From Pseudogymnoascus destructans (taxonomy: Eukaryota > Ascomycota > Leotiomycetes > Thelebolales > Thelebolaceae), in the NCBI RefSeq assembly GCF_001641265.1, contig NW_020167525.1:1404501-1468500 (forward strand): 64,000 nt of DNA, written 5' to 3'. Shown in pieces: positions 21,145 to 31,866 of the stretch (the first letter of the stretch is position 1; every line of letters begins with the position of its first letter). The notes beneath the pieces are model-generated. The model searched no databases, was not told where the DNA came from, and saw only the letters and a program-made list of their open reading frames with translations. Made by a program: the position numbers and the translations under genes.

Positions 21145-21894
21145 GATAGGCAGATAGGTTTCCTAGCGGGATCGCGTGCGAGCTAGAGATCCGTCTATGT
21201 CTCCTTTTTCTCACGGCGAAGCTTCGTCTCTTCTTCTCTTCCCTCCCTTTTCCCGCGCGATTCGAGACTCCTGTTGGTGCTACTGCGATGAAGCTGTGAT
21301 GACGCGGGGGTTGGTCGTTTCGCGGGCTTCGGACTCGGAGCAGGAAACTTGAGGATAGACGGGAGGAGATGAAGATACAGCGAGGGTTTCGTTTTCTTCT
21401 CTGGGAGTTCTCGTGGCCTTGGTGGAGTTGCGAGGAGGAGGAAGCGTGAGGAGGTGGAAAGCTTGGTTGGGTAGCTTGAGGCCGAGATGATGAAATGGGT
21501 GTTTTGGCGCGCACGGGCGATGGAGAATCTTTGCCTTTCGGTACAGGCGCCAGCCACACGACTAAACCCTTAGAGTGCACTGCCACCAGCCACCTCATAT
21601 TTTTGCATTTTTGTTGGTTTTTTGGGGTAATAGGTCTCAAATGTTTACTGCACTGCACGTGAGGATATGCAAGGGACGATCAATTCGTCACTCTTCACGG
21701 TTGCATTTTGTTCATAATGGTGAGTTTTTGTGTACCTGAGTAGGCCAATACTTCACGTCTACGTCAGACTTAAAACGGACTGTCATGTCTTGAGGCAGTT
21801 TAAGGGTTCAGTGGCTCAGTTAATTCCCCAGATTTCACCTATTTACACTGTGGGACCGCCCCGTGCCGACCAAAGGCATGTCATGCTGCTGCCA

Positions 21895-23280
21895 CTACTC
21901 TGCCTTTGTCCCATTCTCTACTTTTTCTACGACTGGCATTGGCACCGGGCCCCCAGGTGAGTTTGGTAACCTGGCCGTGAGAACCTCCACCCCATCCGCT
22001 GTCACCAAAAGTGTGTGTTCTATGAGAAAGTCAGCCAATTCCACAAATATCAGATCCGCAAAACCTACCAAACTGTGCAGACCTCTTCCCATCCTGCGTC
22101 GAGCTGGTCCAGTCATCCGGCCAGGTCTTATCCTTGTGCGACCCCAGGTTGATCATAGGCTCGATCGTAAAGCACATGCCCTCCTTCGCCTGCCCAACCG
22201 CCTTGTTGTTCTTGTAATGCGGAATGTTCGGTGCACAATGGAACAGGCTGTTGATGCCGTGGCCGACGTACGCCTTGACGACGTCGCACTTCTGCGACTT
22301 GGCGTGCTTGTCGATCACGGTTCCGAAATCGCGGAAGAGGACGCCTGGCTTGACCAACGCAATGGCGTCGTTCAGGCAGGTACGCGCCGCTTCGACCACA
22401 CGCACACAGTCGGGGTCGTTACGGGCCTTCTCGCCGATGTAGTATGTCTCGTTGAGGTCGCCATGGTAGCCGCCGTGGTAGAGGGTGACGTCGATGTTGA
22501 GGATGTCGCCGTCGACGAGGATGCGCTTGTCGGGGATGCCGTGGCAAATGATTTCGTTGAGGGAGGTGCATACGGATTTCGGGAAGTGGCAGTAGTTCAG
22601 TGGCGAGGGGTATGACTGCTTAGACGTCAGCAAATGTTCCTACAAACATGGGGTGTAATGGCATACGTTTCTCTCGATGCAGGCGTTGTGGACGATCTCG
22701 TCGATATGGTCAGTCGTGACGCCAGGAACCGCCGCCGCAGCCGCAATATCCAGGACCTCCCTCGCCAGCCGGCACACCTTGCGCATGCCATCCTGCGCTG
22801 CCTTGTCTAGAATCTCGATTTTTTGGCGTCCCTGCGCGCGCTCGCTCCTTGGGATGCCATCTCTGGCGTAGTCGGGGCGGGGTATCGATGCGGGGAGGGT
22901 TCGTGTATCAGACAGCGGGTATACAGGCCGGAGTGGCCCTGCGAAGGGGTAGGTGGGGAAGGGATTGAAGAGACCTGTAAGGGGATCTGGTTTAGATACG
23001 ACACCGGGCACTATGAGGTTTTCGGAGGAAGTTACTTGACTTGTGGGCGGTCTTGTGGGTGGACTGCGGCGTCTGTCAGTTTCGTACTCGTTGGTGTCGC
23101 GTGGGGCACATCGGAGAGGCCTTGGAGTCCACATACCCAATTGTTCTTGAAGCAGTCCTGCGAGCAGAAGAAGCTATCCTTGATATCAAGCTTCAAGCAC
23201 GTCGGGCATTGCAGAGTGCCAGCCTCGTTTGGGCAGTCGGTGCTGATGCATGTGCGCTTTTTCTCAGTGGTTGCAGTCAT
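21895..23280 (-). CDS. MAP1: Methionine aminopeptidase 1
   Basis: Five exons are inferred: 23280-23137, 23063-23036, 22986-22667, 22615-22069 and 22019-21895; they give 387 aa. Exon 2/3 borders are the least certain. The N-terminus has the MAP1 zinc finger (CISTDCPNEAGTLQCPTC then CSQDCFKNNW), which targets the ribosome. FNPFPTYPFAGPLRPVYPLS and DYARDGIPRSE are typical linkers. The catalytic pita-bread fold shows its metal ligands: two Asp in NIDVTLYHGGYHGDLNET, His in YVGHGINSLFH, Glu in CFTIEPMI and Glu in TADGVEVLTARLP. It removes initiator Met from nascent proteins in the cytosol. It is divergent from BNA4 with 463 bp between the starts. Confidence 0.93.
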
Positions 23281-23743
23281 ATTGCTGGCGATGGGGCGTA
23301 GAGCTTTACAAAACTGGATATCAAATATATCCTATGTATGCCTGATCTCCCGCTGTAAATCGTGTAGCTAAGGATGTGTGGTGAAGATATTCCTTTCTGA
23401 TGTAAAGCGTTGCGCCTTCTCAAAGACAACTGTTAAAACCAAAAGTTCCTTCAGCCGCCACCACAGTATTGCTGACTGAGCCACACAAGGCTGAGTGCGA
23501 TGAAAACATCTGCAAGGCTGAGAAAATCATGACGAGGCTGAACATTTTCCGCGAGGCTAGAATAAAGTGGCTTAGCACGTTTTAAAGCAAGCTTACTCAT
23601 CGGAGGATCATCGGCCTCATCTTTTGACCCGAGTGACACGCCATGGTTTGCGTAACGCTATTTGCTTAAAGCCCCGTCATTTCCCATCTGTTTCCTTTTC
23701 TTTTTTGTATTTTGTCTATACGCACATACATATTATTCGCCAC
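23281..23743. promoter_or_regulatory. Bidirectional promoter region of MAP1 and BNA4
   Basis: This is a 463-bp head-to-head spacer. A pyrimidine-rich tract (TCCTTTTCTTTTTTG) precedes the BNA4 ATG. No gene is recognised inside it. Confidence 0.4.
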
Positions 23744-25577
23744 ATGGATTCTTCATATTCCATCGTCGAGTCTGACCTCGGCTTAGACTCAAAGCAGCGC
23801 CAGCCAGGCGTGACATGGACGGTCACGGGCTCTCGGGGTTCGGATTCTGGTTCGGATTCTGGTTCGGATGACCGGGAAACCCAAAATCAGCATGAATCGG
23901 GGACAAAGAGCAAGATTGTCGTCGTCGGCGCGGGGCCGGTGGGAGCGCTGGCGGCCATATATGCGGCTGAACGGGGCTTCGAGGTGGAAGTGTATGAGCT
24001 ACGAAATGGTAATGATATCATTTACTATCTATCATCTATGAATATATACCCTTTTTTATACGCAGCTGCTACTTTTCTTTGCCGTCTATTGGGGTTTTGT
24101 CATGGTTTTTGTGTCGATTCGAGAAGCAGTCTCATTTTGAGAGTTCGCGGGACCTCTATGCATTCTCACCTCACCAGGCCACAATCTAACATATAACAGA
24201 TCTCCGCGACCCTTCAACAACGCCGTTGAACTTCACACGGTCCATCAATCTTGCTCTCTCCGAGCGTGGGATCAACTCCCTGCGAGCCAGTGGAAGGGAC
24301 GGCCTACTTGAGCGTATCATGGCTGACACCATCCCCATGCGAGGCCGTATGATCCACGGCCAGAAAGCTTCGGGGCGCCTCTACGAAGAATCCCAGGACT
24401 ACGATATCCACGGCAGGGTAAGTCATCTCACATCCCCATCAAACCCATCTAATATCATCAGACTATCTTCGCCGTCGACCGTGGCGGGCTGAACAAGCAC
24501 CTCCTCGACGAGCTGGAGTCAATGCCCAACGTGAAGATCTTCTTCAACCACAAGCTCGTCGGCGCAAATTTCGCCGACAACAAAGCCTGGCTCGAGACGA
24601 GATCCCCCGCCGGCGAAAGGCAAGAAGTCGAAATCACCTTCGACCTCCTCATCGGCGCCGACGGTGCCCACTCCGCCACCCGCTACCACCTCATGAAGTA
24701 CACGCGCATGGACTACAAGCAGGAGTACATCGACACTCTCTGGTGCGAATTCACCATCGCCCCCAACGCCTACCTCACCCCAACCTCCAAACACACCATC
24801 TCCCCCAACCACCTACACATCTGGCCCGGCAGCGACAGGATGTTCATCGCGATCCCCTCCCTCGACGGCTCCTTCACCTGCACGCTCTTCCTCCCCTCCT
24901 CTGAATTCTCCCGCCTCGCCACGGACCCCTTTACCATCCCTTCCTTCTTCAACGCCTCCTTCCCCGGCGTCACGGCCCTCATCCCCCCGGCCTCCCTCAT
25001 CGCTCAGTTCAACGCCAACCCCCACCTCCCCCTCATCTCCCTCACCTGCTCCCCTTACCACTTCCGCGCCTCGGCTGTCATCCTCGGCGACGCCGCTCAC
25101 GCTATGGTTCCTTTCTACGGCCAGGGCATGAACGCGGGCCTCGAAGACGTGCGCGTCCTGTTCGACCTCCTCCCCCGCTCCACCAACCCGACCCCAGAAT
25201 CACTAGACCGCTACACCGCCCTCCGCACCCCCGACGCAGCAGCCATCAGCTCCCTCGCGCTGGCGAACTACGTCGAGATGCGCGAGGGTGTCGTGTTACC
25301 GCTGTACAAGCTGAGGAAGCGCTTGGAGGAGACGCTGAGTCATTATTTCCCGGCGCTGGGGTGGGCGACGCAGTATTCGAGGGTTAGCTTTGGGAATATG
25401 AGGTATAGTAAGGTTATGGAGGCGAGTCGGCATCAGGGGAATGTGATTTTGGCTGCGGGGGCGCTGGTGGTGCCGGTGATTGGGGTGGCGGTGGCGGTGT
25501 GGATGGCTAGGGGGGGGGTGAAGTGCTATACGCGGGCTGTGTGGGGGATGGTACATGGTCGGATTTGCAGAAGGTAG
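23744..25577 (+). CDS. BNA4: Kynurenine 3-monooxygenase
   Basis: There are three exons, 23744-24008, 24200-24417 and 24462-25577; they give 532 aa. Intron 1 is 191 bp, long for this region; intron 2 is 44 bp. After a Ser/Asp-rich extension of about 56 residues comes the FAD-binding KIVVVGAGPVGALAAIYAAE, then FTRSINLALSERG, the second FAD motif LLIGADGAHSATR, and GDAAHAMVPFYGQGMNAGLE, all diagnostic for KMO. A C-terminal hydrophobic segment (VILAAGALVVPVIGVAVAVW) anchors the enzyme to the mitochondrial outer membrane. It hydroxylates L-kynurenine with NADPH and O2 on the tryptophan-to-NAD route. The long acidic N-terminal extension is unusual but has no alternative start before the FAD motif. 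Confidence 0.93.
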
Positions 25578-26014
25578 AAGTGCGAGATGCTGATGAGGTA
25601 TATGCGACGCTTGGATTGCCGACTTCTTCTTTTCTTTTTTGAATCTTTAGTGGCGTTGCGTTTTGGCGAAAGGAAGAGGTTTCATTTTCGAGCCATTTAT
25701 ATTAAATACTACTCCATTCATGTTGAGATATTATCATTTAAATTACAATCTACATTATAATAGTTGATGAATAAGAAAGAATCGTTGTTGGGCCTGAGAT
25801 CTGCCAGGTACGCCGCGACAGTGCTTGAGAACATGGTCACCTAAACGAGCTGGTCCTTAGCCCGATTCCAACTTCACAAATTTGGCCTCCATTTCCGACA
25901 GATTTCACACGAGCTCCGGAGCCGCTTCCTCAAAACTGTTATGCGAAGCGGCCTTCCTTACTTACTATATTACGGCGAAACGGATGCCTCTACTGAACTC
26001 AGCACCCTCCTATT

Positions 26015-26440
26015 GAGGCTGAAGCTTGCGAGATTCTAAGAGTATGCCCCCACCCGAATATTGCTCAATATCTTGGGTGTATAGTCGATGGTGGAAGAAT
26101 AACAGGCCTTTGTTTTGTCAAGTACGGCATGACTCTATCAGAGAGAGTATCCAAAGACCCTCGCCCTCTCGATGCAGATCTCTGTTTAGGTCGTATTCAG
26201 AATGGCATTCAACACCTTCATAAGCTGGGTCTTATTATCCTGATGAGCGGGAATGATGACAATCCAATCATCACAGATTTCGACTCTTGTCGGCGAGAGG
26301 GAGAACGTTTAGGTATAAAGGCTGGGACGAGAGGCTGGACGAGGGAGGATTTCAAGTTTGCTACGCCTGAGAACGATCAATATGGGCTATCGATGATCAA
26401 AGATTTTGTATGTCAAGTGAAACCCCAGAAAGGTTATTGA
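26015..26440 (+). pseudogene. Protein kinase-like relic lacking its catalytic loop
   Basis: Two frames join to read CPHPNIAQYLGCIVDGGRITG, then KYGMTLSERVSKDPRPLD, QNGIQHLHKLGLI, PIITDFDSC and GTRGWTREDFKFATPENDQY. These correspond to kinase subdomains IV-IX. Between HKLGLI and MSGNDDNP about ten residues are missing, exactly where the HxD...N catalytic loop should be. The frame shifts near 26110. The DFD Mg-binding triplet is present. It belongs to the large fungal group of accessory Ser/Thr kinase-like proteins. The region from 25578 to 26015 has no recognised gene. Confidence 0.6.
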
Positions 26441-26654
26441 GAAGTTTAATCTAGCTATTTGAATCGATCAATTTAGTCCATGTAGTGAACGTCCTGACTG
26501 TCCCTCCTATTGCCTCATCCTTCCCTCAGCGTTTGTTGGCAAGCCCGACTATGTTGTGGGATGACCTACCCAAAGCGCTATGATTAGCAATCTTTCTCGA
26601 GGCAGACTGTACGACATATACACACTACTGTTGTGGAGTGTCCGGAGGAATGTA

Positions 26655-27274
26655 ATTTCTCGAGTATTTGCAGGTTGTTTGGCCACAGTCGTACTGGATT
26701 CTCTACATGGGGTGAAGGACTTGAACAATGGAAAGGCAGACGACGTAGCTTTGTCGCCATGTTTACTGCTGCGTTGACAACCAAGGTGGAGTTGTTGTTG
26801 AACACATAATTGGAGTTTGACGACTTGATTGAGTAAACTATGGGTGCGAAGCCCTATATATATATAGCCAGTATACAAGCTACACTGTGCAGCGTACATC
26901 TAGGAACGTAGTTCCAACAGTTGTGCCTCAACATTGAAAACTACGTATTGCTCTCGTACATTCCCGGCACCAACTTTGACAAAACTAGTATGAAAGTCGA
27001 AACTATGGATGGCTCGTCGGATATTACTCGAAGTCATAAAGGACATGCACTCCAGCTTTGAGTCGAAGCTGCATTTTATATACATCCACGAGGGGAGCTG
27101 CCTACGGGTGCTACTGTAGAAGAGGCTATAGTTCCAATGGTAAACTTCATATCCAAGGACCAGAATAAAAAGCGGGTATTCGAGCCACTTCTCAAGGCAG
27201 TGGTTATTTTGTTTGAGGATCACTTATACTCATGCTGCCATCGGATATTACGCGAGGTTGCAGAGGAAGTGTAG
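26655..27274 (+). pseudogene. Unidentified gene relic split by a solo LTR
   Basis: Removing the LTR at 26796-26919 and one GTTGT copy joins TTKVEL to CLNIENYVLLSYIPG in one frame. That frame runs from about 26655 to the TAG at 27272-27274, with one internal TGA near 27059. Readable motifs include GFSTWGEGLEQWKGRRRSF, KVETMDGSSDITRSHKGHA and ELPTGATVEEAIVPMVNFI. I do not recognise the family. The continuity across the insertion is the main evidence that it was once a real gene. Confidence 0.5.
26796..26919 (+). mobile_element. Solo LTR, short family 'S' (124 bp)
   Basis: This second copy of the 396-521 element runs TGTTGAACAC...GTTCCAACA and is flanked by the perfect duplication GTTGT (26791-26795 and 26920-26924). 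It splits the relic gene described at 26655-27274. Confidence 0.9.
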
Positions 27275-27664
27275 TTAAATAAGTGTCGAGTCTACAGAGT
27301 TGACCAGCTCAGTCAAGTCAACAAACAACCAACCCATTAAACCTGCCATAATCTAGCAGACTCGGCTATTTCTAACTAGTGGCTTCGTAGACCCTATCAA
27401 ATCAACCAGCCTAGCAGCAGACCCGACCGACCTAGCAGCAGACGCGACTGACGCGACCAACTCAATTGACCCAACTGACTTAATTGACCTAGCTAACTCA
27501 ACAACTGTTGGACTCAAATAGCCAGGGCGTGGTTTCCCGATTAGGCGACACAACGCCGTCACTCCTGCATCAGCTGCATCACTATATAGCTTCAGAAGAA
27601 GAAGATCCTTACAAGGCTCTTCACTAAAAAAAAAGATCAATGGAATACGATTAAATGCATATGT

Positions 27665-27758
27665 TGTAAGGATGCCTCCGCCCTCAGTGACGGAAGGGAT
27701 CGGAGTCGACATGTTACGGTCACGTGGGGAGAGTTAGGGCAGGTTACCTGAGTCGGAC
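27665..27758 (+). mobile_element. Truncated family 'A' LTR
   Basis: The first 94 bp match the start of the 1786 copy (TGTAAGGATGCC...GAGTCGGAC). The match then stops just before the large inverted-repeat arm begins. No right end or target duplication is present, so a later event truncated it. The 27275-27664 stretch to its left holds short CCTAGCAGCAGAC-like repeats and no recognised gene. Confidence 0.75.
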
Positions 27759-28012
27759 TGTCATACTGACATTCGGTGCACTCAGTTTGCTATCAAACTC
27801 AAGAGCAAACTTAGAAATCTCCTCCTCAAACCTACAAGTCACTATACATATTTTGGCTTGTCACACCAACAACAAGAGCAATACTACTCAACGATTGCTA
27901 CAACCCTCTATGATTCATTACACGTCATTGCTCCTTAGTTACTGGGCCGATATGACCACATAGCATATCTCTACAACCCTCTATGATTCATTACATGATA
28001 TCACTCCTTAGT

Positions 28013-28383
28013 TGTAAGGATGCCTCCGTACCTAGATACTCGAAGAACCTGTCTCAGAACTGTTACGGTCACTACAAGCATGGAATCCGACTCGGTGGGG
28101 TTTCGAACCAGTAGAGGAGCATATAGCGAGTTACACTATAGTGGGGGACGGTAAGTGTATAGGGTTCAGGGCCGATGTAGACCTGTTGCGGTGGAAGGTT
28201 CAGGGCTAGGGTTGGGATAACCGAGTCGGGCCCGTTTCGGGAGTTAAGGAAACAGACTCAACGGGGTTCCCCCTTCATCTTTTTTGTATCCTTCGTAGTA
28301 GACCTATAGGATAGCATCCGTTTAGCCTCCGACTCGCACTCTCATATGCTATTACTGTGAGCTGGGTGCCCTGTGTCCTTACA
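28013..28383 (+). mobile_element. Solo LTR, family 'A' (371 bp, long subtype)
   Basis: It runs from TGTAAGGATGCC to GTCCTTACA, flanked by TTAGT (28008-28012 and 28384-28388). The right TTAGT includes the first base of the family 'B' LTR that follows. So this copy landed on the left edge of an LTR already in place: it is nested and younger. Confidence 0.92.
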
Positions 28384-28387
28384 TTAG

Positions 28388-28862
28388 TGTAACGCTGACT
28401 TCTAAACGATAGAAGACACAGAGGTTCTCTTGCGTAAAGGTTTACTTATCAGAGGAGGCAGGGGATCAGACACAAAGGCTTCAAGTAACACGTTACTAGT
28501 ATATAACAAATACTGTATTGAGTTGAGCACGAAGCTCCTATCTAAGGAAATACTATCTACTTATATAGTGGCGTCGTGCCTAGTGGACTCTTGGGAACTC
28601 ACTCGAGTCCTCGGAGTCCTGGACTCTTAGGACTCTTCTCATCATCCTGCGAGTCCATCACGTGCCTAGTGGACTCCTGGGAACTCACTCGAGTCCTCGG
28701 AGTCCTGGACTCTTAGGACTCTTCTGATCATCCTGCGAGTCCGTCACGTGATACTTTCGGAACTACTATTCCCCGCTGCCCCTCCAGGTACCAGGGCCGG
28801 TCTCATGCGACCTCCCTCCTTCCTGTCCTGTAGTTGGCCAGCCTTCTTGTTCCGTCGTAACA
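28388..28862 (+). mobile_element. Solo LTR, family 'B' (475 bp)
   Basis: Termini are TGTAACGCTGAC and CGTCGTAACA. The pre-insertion target can be read from the right arm of the inverted repeat as CTTAGTTACTGG, giving a duplication CTTAG (28007-28011) against ATTAG (28863-28867) with one mismatch. Its middle holds an 86-bp tandem duplication (28576-28661 and 28662-28747). A second copy of the LTR is at 42156-42590. Confidence 0.8.
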
Positions 28863-29007
28863 ATTAGTTACTGGGCTAATACTACACATGACATATCTCT
28901 ATCAACTAGAGGCCTAGGAACATGAACGATTGCTCCAAAAGCTTCTACAACCATCTATGATTCATTACACATCATCACTCCTTAGTTACCCACAAGATTG
29001 GTTAAGT

Positions 29008-29103
29008 TATGACATAATTTGTCTATGACATAATTTGTCTATGACATAATTTGTCTATGACATAATTTGTCTATGACATAATTTGTCTATGACATAATTT
29101 GTC
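29008..29103. repeat. 16-bp tandem repeat, six copies
   Basis: The unit is TATGACATAATTTGTC, repeated six times without change. The matching place in the right arm (near 63625-63640) has a single copy, so this is a local expansion. Confidence 0.95.
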
Positions 29104-29322
29104 TATAGGGGTACTCTGACCTTGGACCTCCTTTTACTTCCTATAGGCTATGAACCTAAGAGATGGTTCTATGGGATTCTCTTACGTCGACTACAGTTAC
29201 CAAGCCTGGTAAGTCATGGAAAGTCTTGGAAAATGAGAGAACTACACTCCTTTAGCATAAATAGGATTGCCCTTTCCTTAAGAAAGGGCAAGCAGACAAT
29301 ACAGTAAATTGACTATCACATA

Positions 29323-30804
29323 CGGAGGAAGCGTTCAAAAGTTTTGTCCCACGCTAGGAAACGCCACAGTTCACAATTTAGTTATGTACATAGTTATGAA
29401 ATCAGTGTTCTTCTCGCCCCTCCTTGTACTCATTTCCGTCTTCTAGCTCGATGACTTTCTGGATATGTTGAGGAATCCTCTCGACCCAGGCTTGGATTTG
29501 CGACTGAGGGAGATCTTCCCAACAGGTCTCCCAAGCTCGTATCGTGTCTGGTCGACTTTTTGGTGCCCCCTTCCTTGTAGTCCTCCTTTTCATCCATGGC
29601 CAACACGGCTCGATGACATTTAAATCTGGAGAGTTGGCGCACCAGAAGAGGCGATTAATGTCATGTAATTGAAATACTCGCCGCTGAATGTAATGATTGT
29701 GTGATGGAGCATTGTCTTCTTGTACAATAGTATCCGGACGGTCTACCATGCATTCCCTTGTGAATGGGAACATCTTTGGTATCAGAATCTTTTTCTGATA
29801 CTGGTACCAATCTATCCCCCCTCCTCCTTTCTCACGGCTTAACTTCCCATTCTTTTTATTCCATCTCCATAGTGGCTTTATACCAGGAAGATTGCGTAGA
29901 GACATTCGGCGTATCCCATTTGATAATTCCCATTCTTCACGTAAAATTGGTTCCAACTCTTCATTCATTCCATGTATTTCAACTTCTGCAGCGTCTCGTT
30001 CTTTTTTTGTCTCTGGGATCCAACAATGACATGGCCCTTTCTTGTCGTAAGTAAAACATCCCCAAAACATAAATTCTGAGTATCCTTTCCACCGTTCCCT
30101 AATGCAACTCCGTAAAAATGCCTCGTCTGCCTTTCTCCATATCCGATAACCTCCCCGTCTATGGTTTAGTACCACAGATGTCTCGTCTGACCATATTACA
30201 TTTTTCCAATCCTCGAGTGTCCAGTGCTGATGGTTGAGGCACCATTTTAATCTCTCCGCCCTCATCTTCTTCGTCAACCCTGGCTTCCTCGTCGGTTTCG
30301 TTTTCCGGAAGCCAGCAGTCCTTAAAACCCTCCATATTGTCATGGAGGAGATGTCGATACCTTGGAAGCTAAGTTCCCCCGCGATATCAGCACAAGTTTT
30401 TTCCCTTCCGTAACGGTCGGTTCACACCTTTGCGACAACTCCCTCTGTCACTTCAGCTGTTTGTTTTGTCGGGCGGCCAGACCGGGGAGCATCCTGTAAC
30501 CACTCATCTCGTAAGGTGAGTGGCATATGGTTGGGGTCAAACCCACGCTCAATTGCGCGAGTATATATCCGGTTCACCTGTCGGGTTGACAGGCCAGTTT
30601 TCTCAGCAACTTCCGCTGAAGTCTTTCCTCCAGTCGGAGATTTGAGGGCCACAATCAGGGCCCTCGTCGAGATATCCGTGTTCGGTGCCATCGTTTGAAC
30701 TTGAAAGGCACTGTCGATTGAGTCAGTTCGTCGGTCGCAAGTGAGGGGAAGTTATGCATACCTTGGCATTCTTGGCAGGACAAAACTTTTGAACGCTACC
30801 TCCG
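29323..30804 (-). mobile_element. Tc1/mariner-type DNA transposon (1,482 bp)
   Basis: The left end CGGAGGAAGCGTTCAAAAG and the reverse complement of the right end CGGAGGTAGCGTTCAAAAG form a 27-bp terminal inverted repeat (continuing TTTTGTCC) with one mismatch. TA flanks both sides (29321-29322 and 30805-30806). The right arm of the large inverted repeat has the uninterrupted target CACATACTTCC, proving the boundaries. It encodes the transposase described separately. Confidence 0.95.
29402..30691 (-). pseudogene. Tc1-like transposase, one internal stop
   Basis: Read through, the frame is 430 codons and fills the element. Residues 1-90 carry the paired-type helix-turn-helix (KTSAEVAEKTGLSTRQVNRI and SGRPTKQTAEVTEG). 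The catalytic DD34E triad is visible: Asp in VIWSDETSV, Asp in VQEDNAPSHNHY and Glu in SPDLNVIEPCW with 34 residues between the last two. A single TGA at 30422-30424 interrupts the frame after VVAKV; a CGA (Arg) to TGA transition would explain it. A Lys/Gly-rich insert (KKNGKLSREKGGGG) lies between the first and second Asp. Apart from that stop the gene looks young. Confidence 0.92.
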
Positions 30805-31060
30805 TACTTCCACGTCTTTTCTAAGCTTCTAAGCATTCATCTTGTTACTCCTTGTTTCTGAAAAGTCAGTGAGGTGTTAACCTCTGACTTACCCCTGAGT
30901 TCCCAGACTCAACATTTGTTGCAACTTGTCTGAACCACTTCACTACATCACACACCTGATTGCTGCGTTGTGGAATAGTCTAAGCTACAACCCTTTGGCT
31001 CTGTTTCCTAAGACAGTGTGTTGTCTTAGTAAATTCATCCCTTCCTTGGGTGGCTAGATT

Positions 31061-31866
31061 CTCACATCTGGTGCACCCACCATTACAACAATGACGTTTG
31101 CGAAAGCGCAGGTTGTTCCTGTAATGGTATTGTCATCCGATGTAGTAGGCTGCGGAACGGATTGCTGTGCCCGACCAGCAGCAAGCAATATTTCAAAATC
31201 AGAGCCACTTACCACACCGGAGACTTCTGTTCTGGTTCATCATTACCGCTGCTGGCACAGTGTCCACCTTAAATGGCACATTCTTTCTGTTCATTCTTCT
31301 AGCCTTCCCCTCACGGGATTCTTTCATACTACTACTCGAGTAGCAGCAGGCAGAAGTACTTGAGCTGCTTGGCAGGAAGATTTGGGCACCAATATGCTGT
31401 GCAACATTATACACTCGTTCCGCTGGGTTCTCTTTGGCGCTCCTTAAGCTAACCCCCAATATACTCGATACCAAGTCGATACCAAGTTGAACCTTAGAAG
31501 ACTTAGACTGGAACCAAAGCACTTTTACGCCCAAAAATGACGGGTTTTCCCCGGGGAACTGTCTAGCTTCCCGGTTGGCTTACGAGTTGGACAGTGGCGC
31601 CAGGCTATTGAAAGCCACTTACTGAGCTCAGCTGAAGCCCCTCAGCTTGTCAGGGTCTTGGGGGTTTCCCCCAGGCCTACAAATAGCGTACGTAGGCCCG
31701 TAGATTAGGTTGTAATTCAATTGATTATATTGTACTGTTTTACTGTACTCTACTGTGAAGCTTCTGCTCCTTTGCCCGAAGAGACTGATTACGGTTGTCG
31801 GAGATTACCACACAAATTCGTGTGTAGTTCCCCGTATTCTGCAATTACCTCCAACATCAAGCATAC
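31061..31866. other. Region upstream of the nuclease-kinase gene, no gene assigned
   Basis: A Ser-rich minus-strand open frame (31199-31534) and an overlapping plus-strand one have no recognisable domain. From about 31560 the sequence TGTCTAGCTTCCCGG...CTCCAACA looks LTR-like, with TG/CA ends, but I cannot find a second copy or a target duplication. It probably provides the promoter of the downstream gene. Confidence 0.3.

Larger units (their letters stand above)
27791..31060. repeat. Left arm of a large inverted repeat (with three insertions)
   Basis: The sequence outside the insertions matches the reverse complement of 63125-64000 almost throughout. It contains a repeat unit of CAACCCTCTATGATTCATTA followed by CTCCTTAGTTAC, seen at about 27900, 27972 and 28948. 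Insertions present only in this arm are the LTR pair at 28012-28862, five extra copies of a 16-bp unit at 29008-29103, and the Tc1-like element at 29323-30804. No protein-coding gene is recognised in the arm itself. The right arm runs off the window at the base matching 27791, so the full element is longer. Confidence 0.85.

Noticed and set aside
28013..28383. Reading the TGTAAGGA...TCCTTACA repeats as DNA transposons
   Set aside because: Target duplications are 5 bp of random sequence, and the TG...CA ends fit LTRs better.
29008..29103. CRISPR-like array
   Set aside because: The 16-bp units are directly adjacent without spacers, and the genome is eukaryotic.
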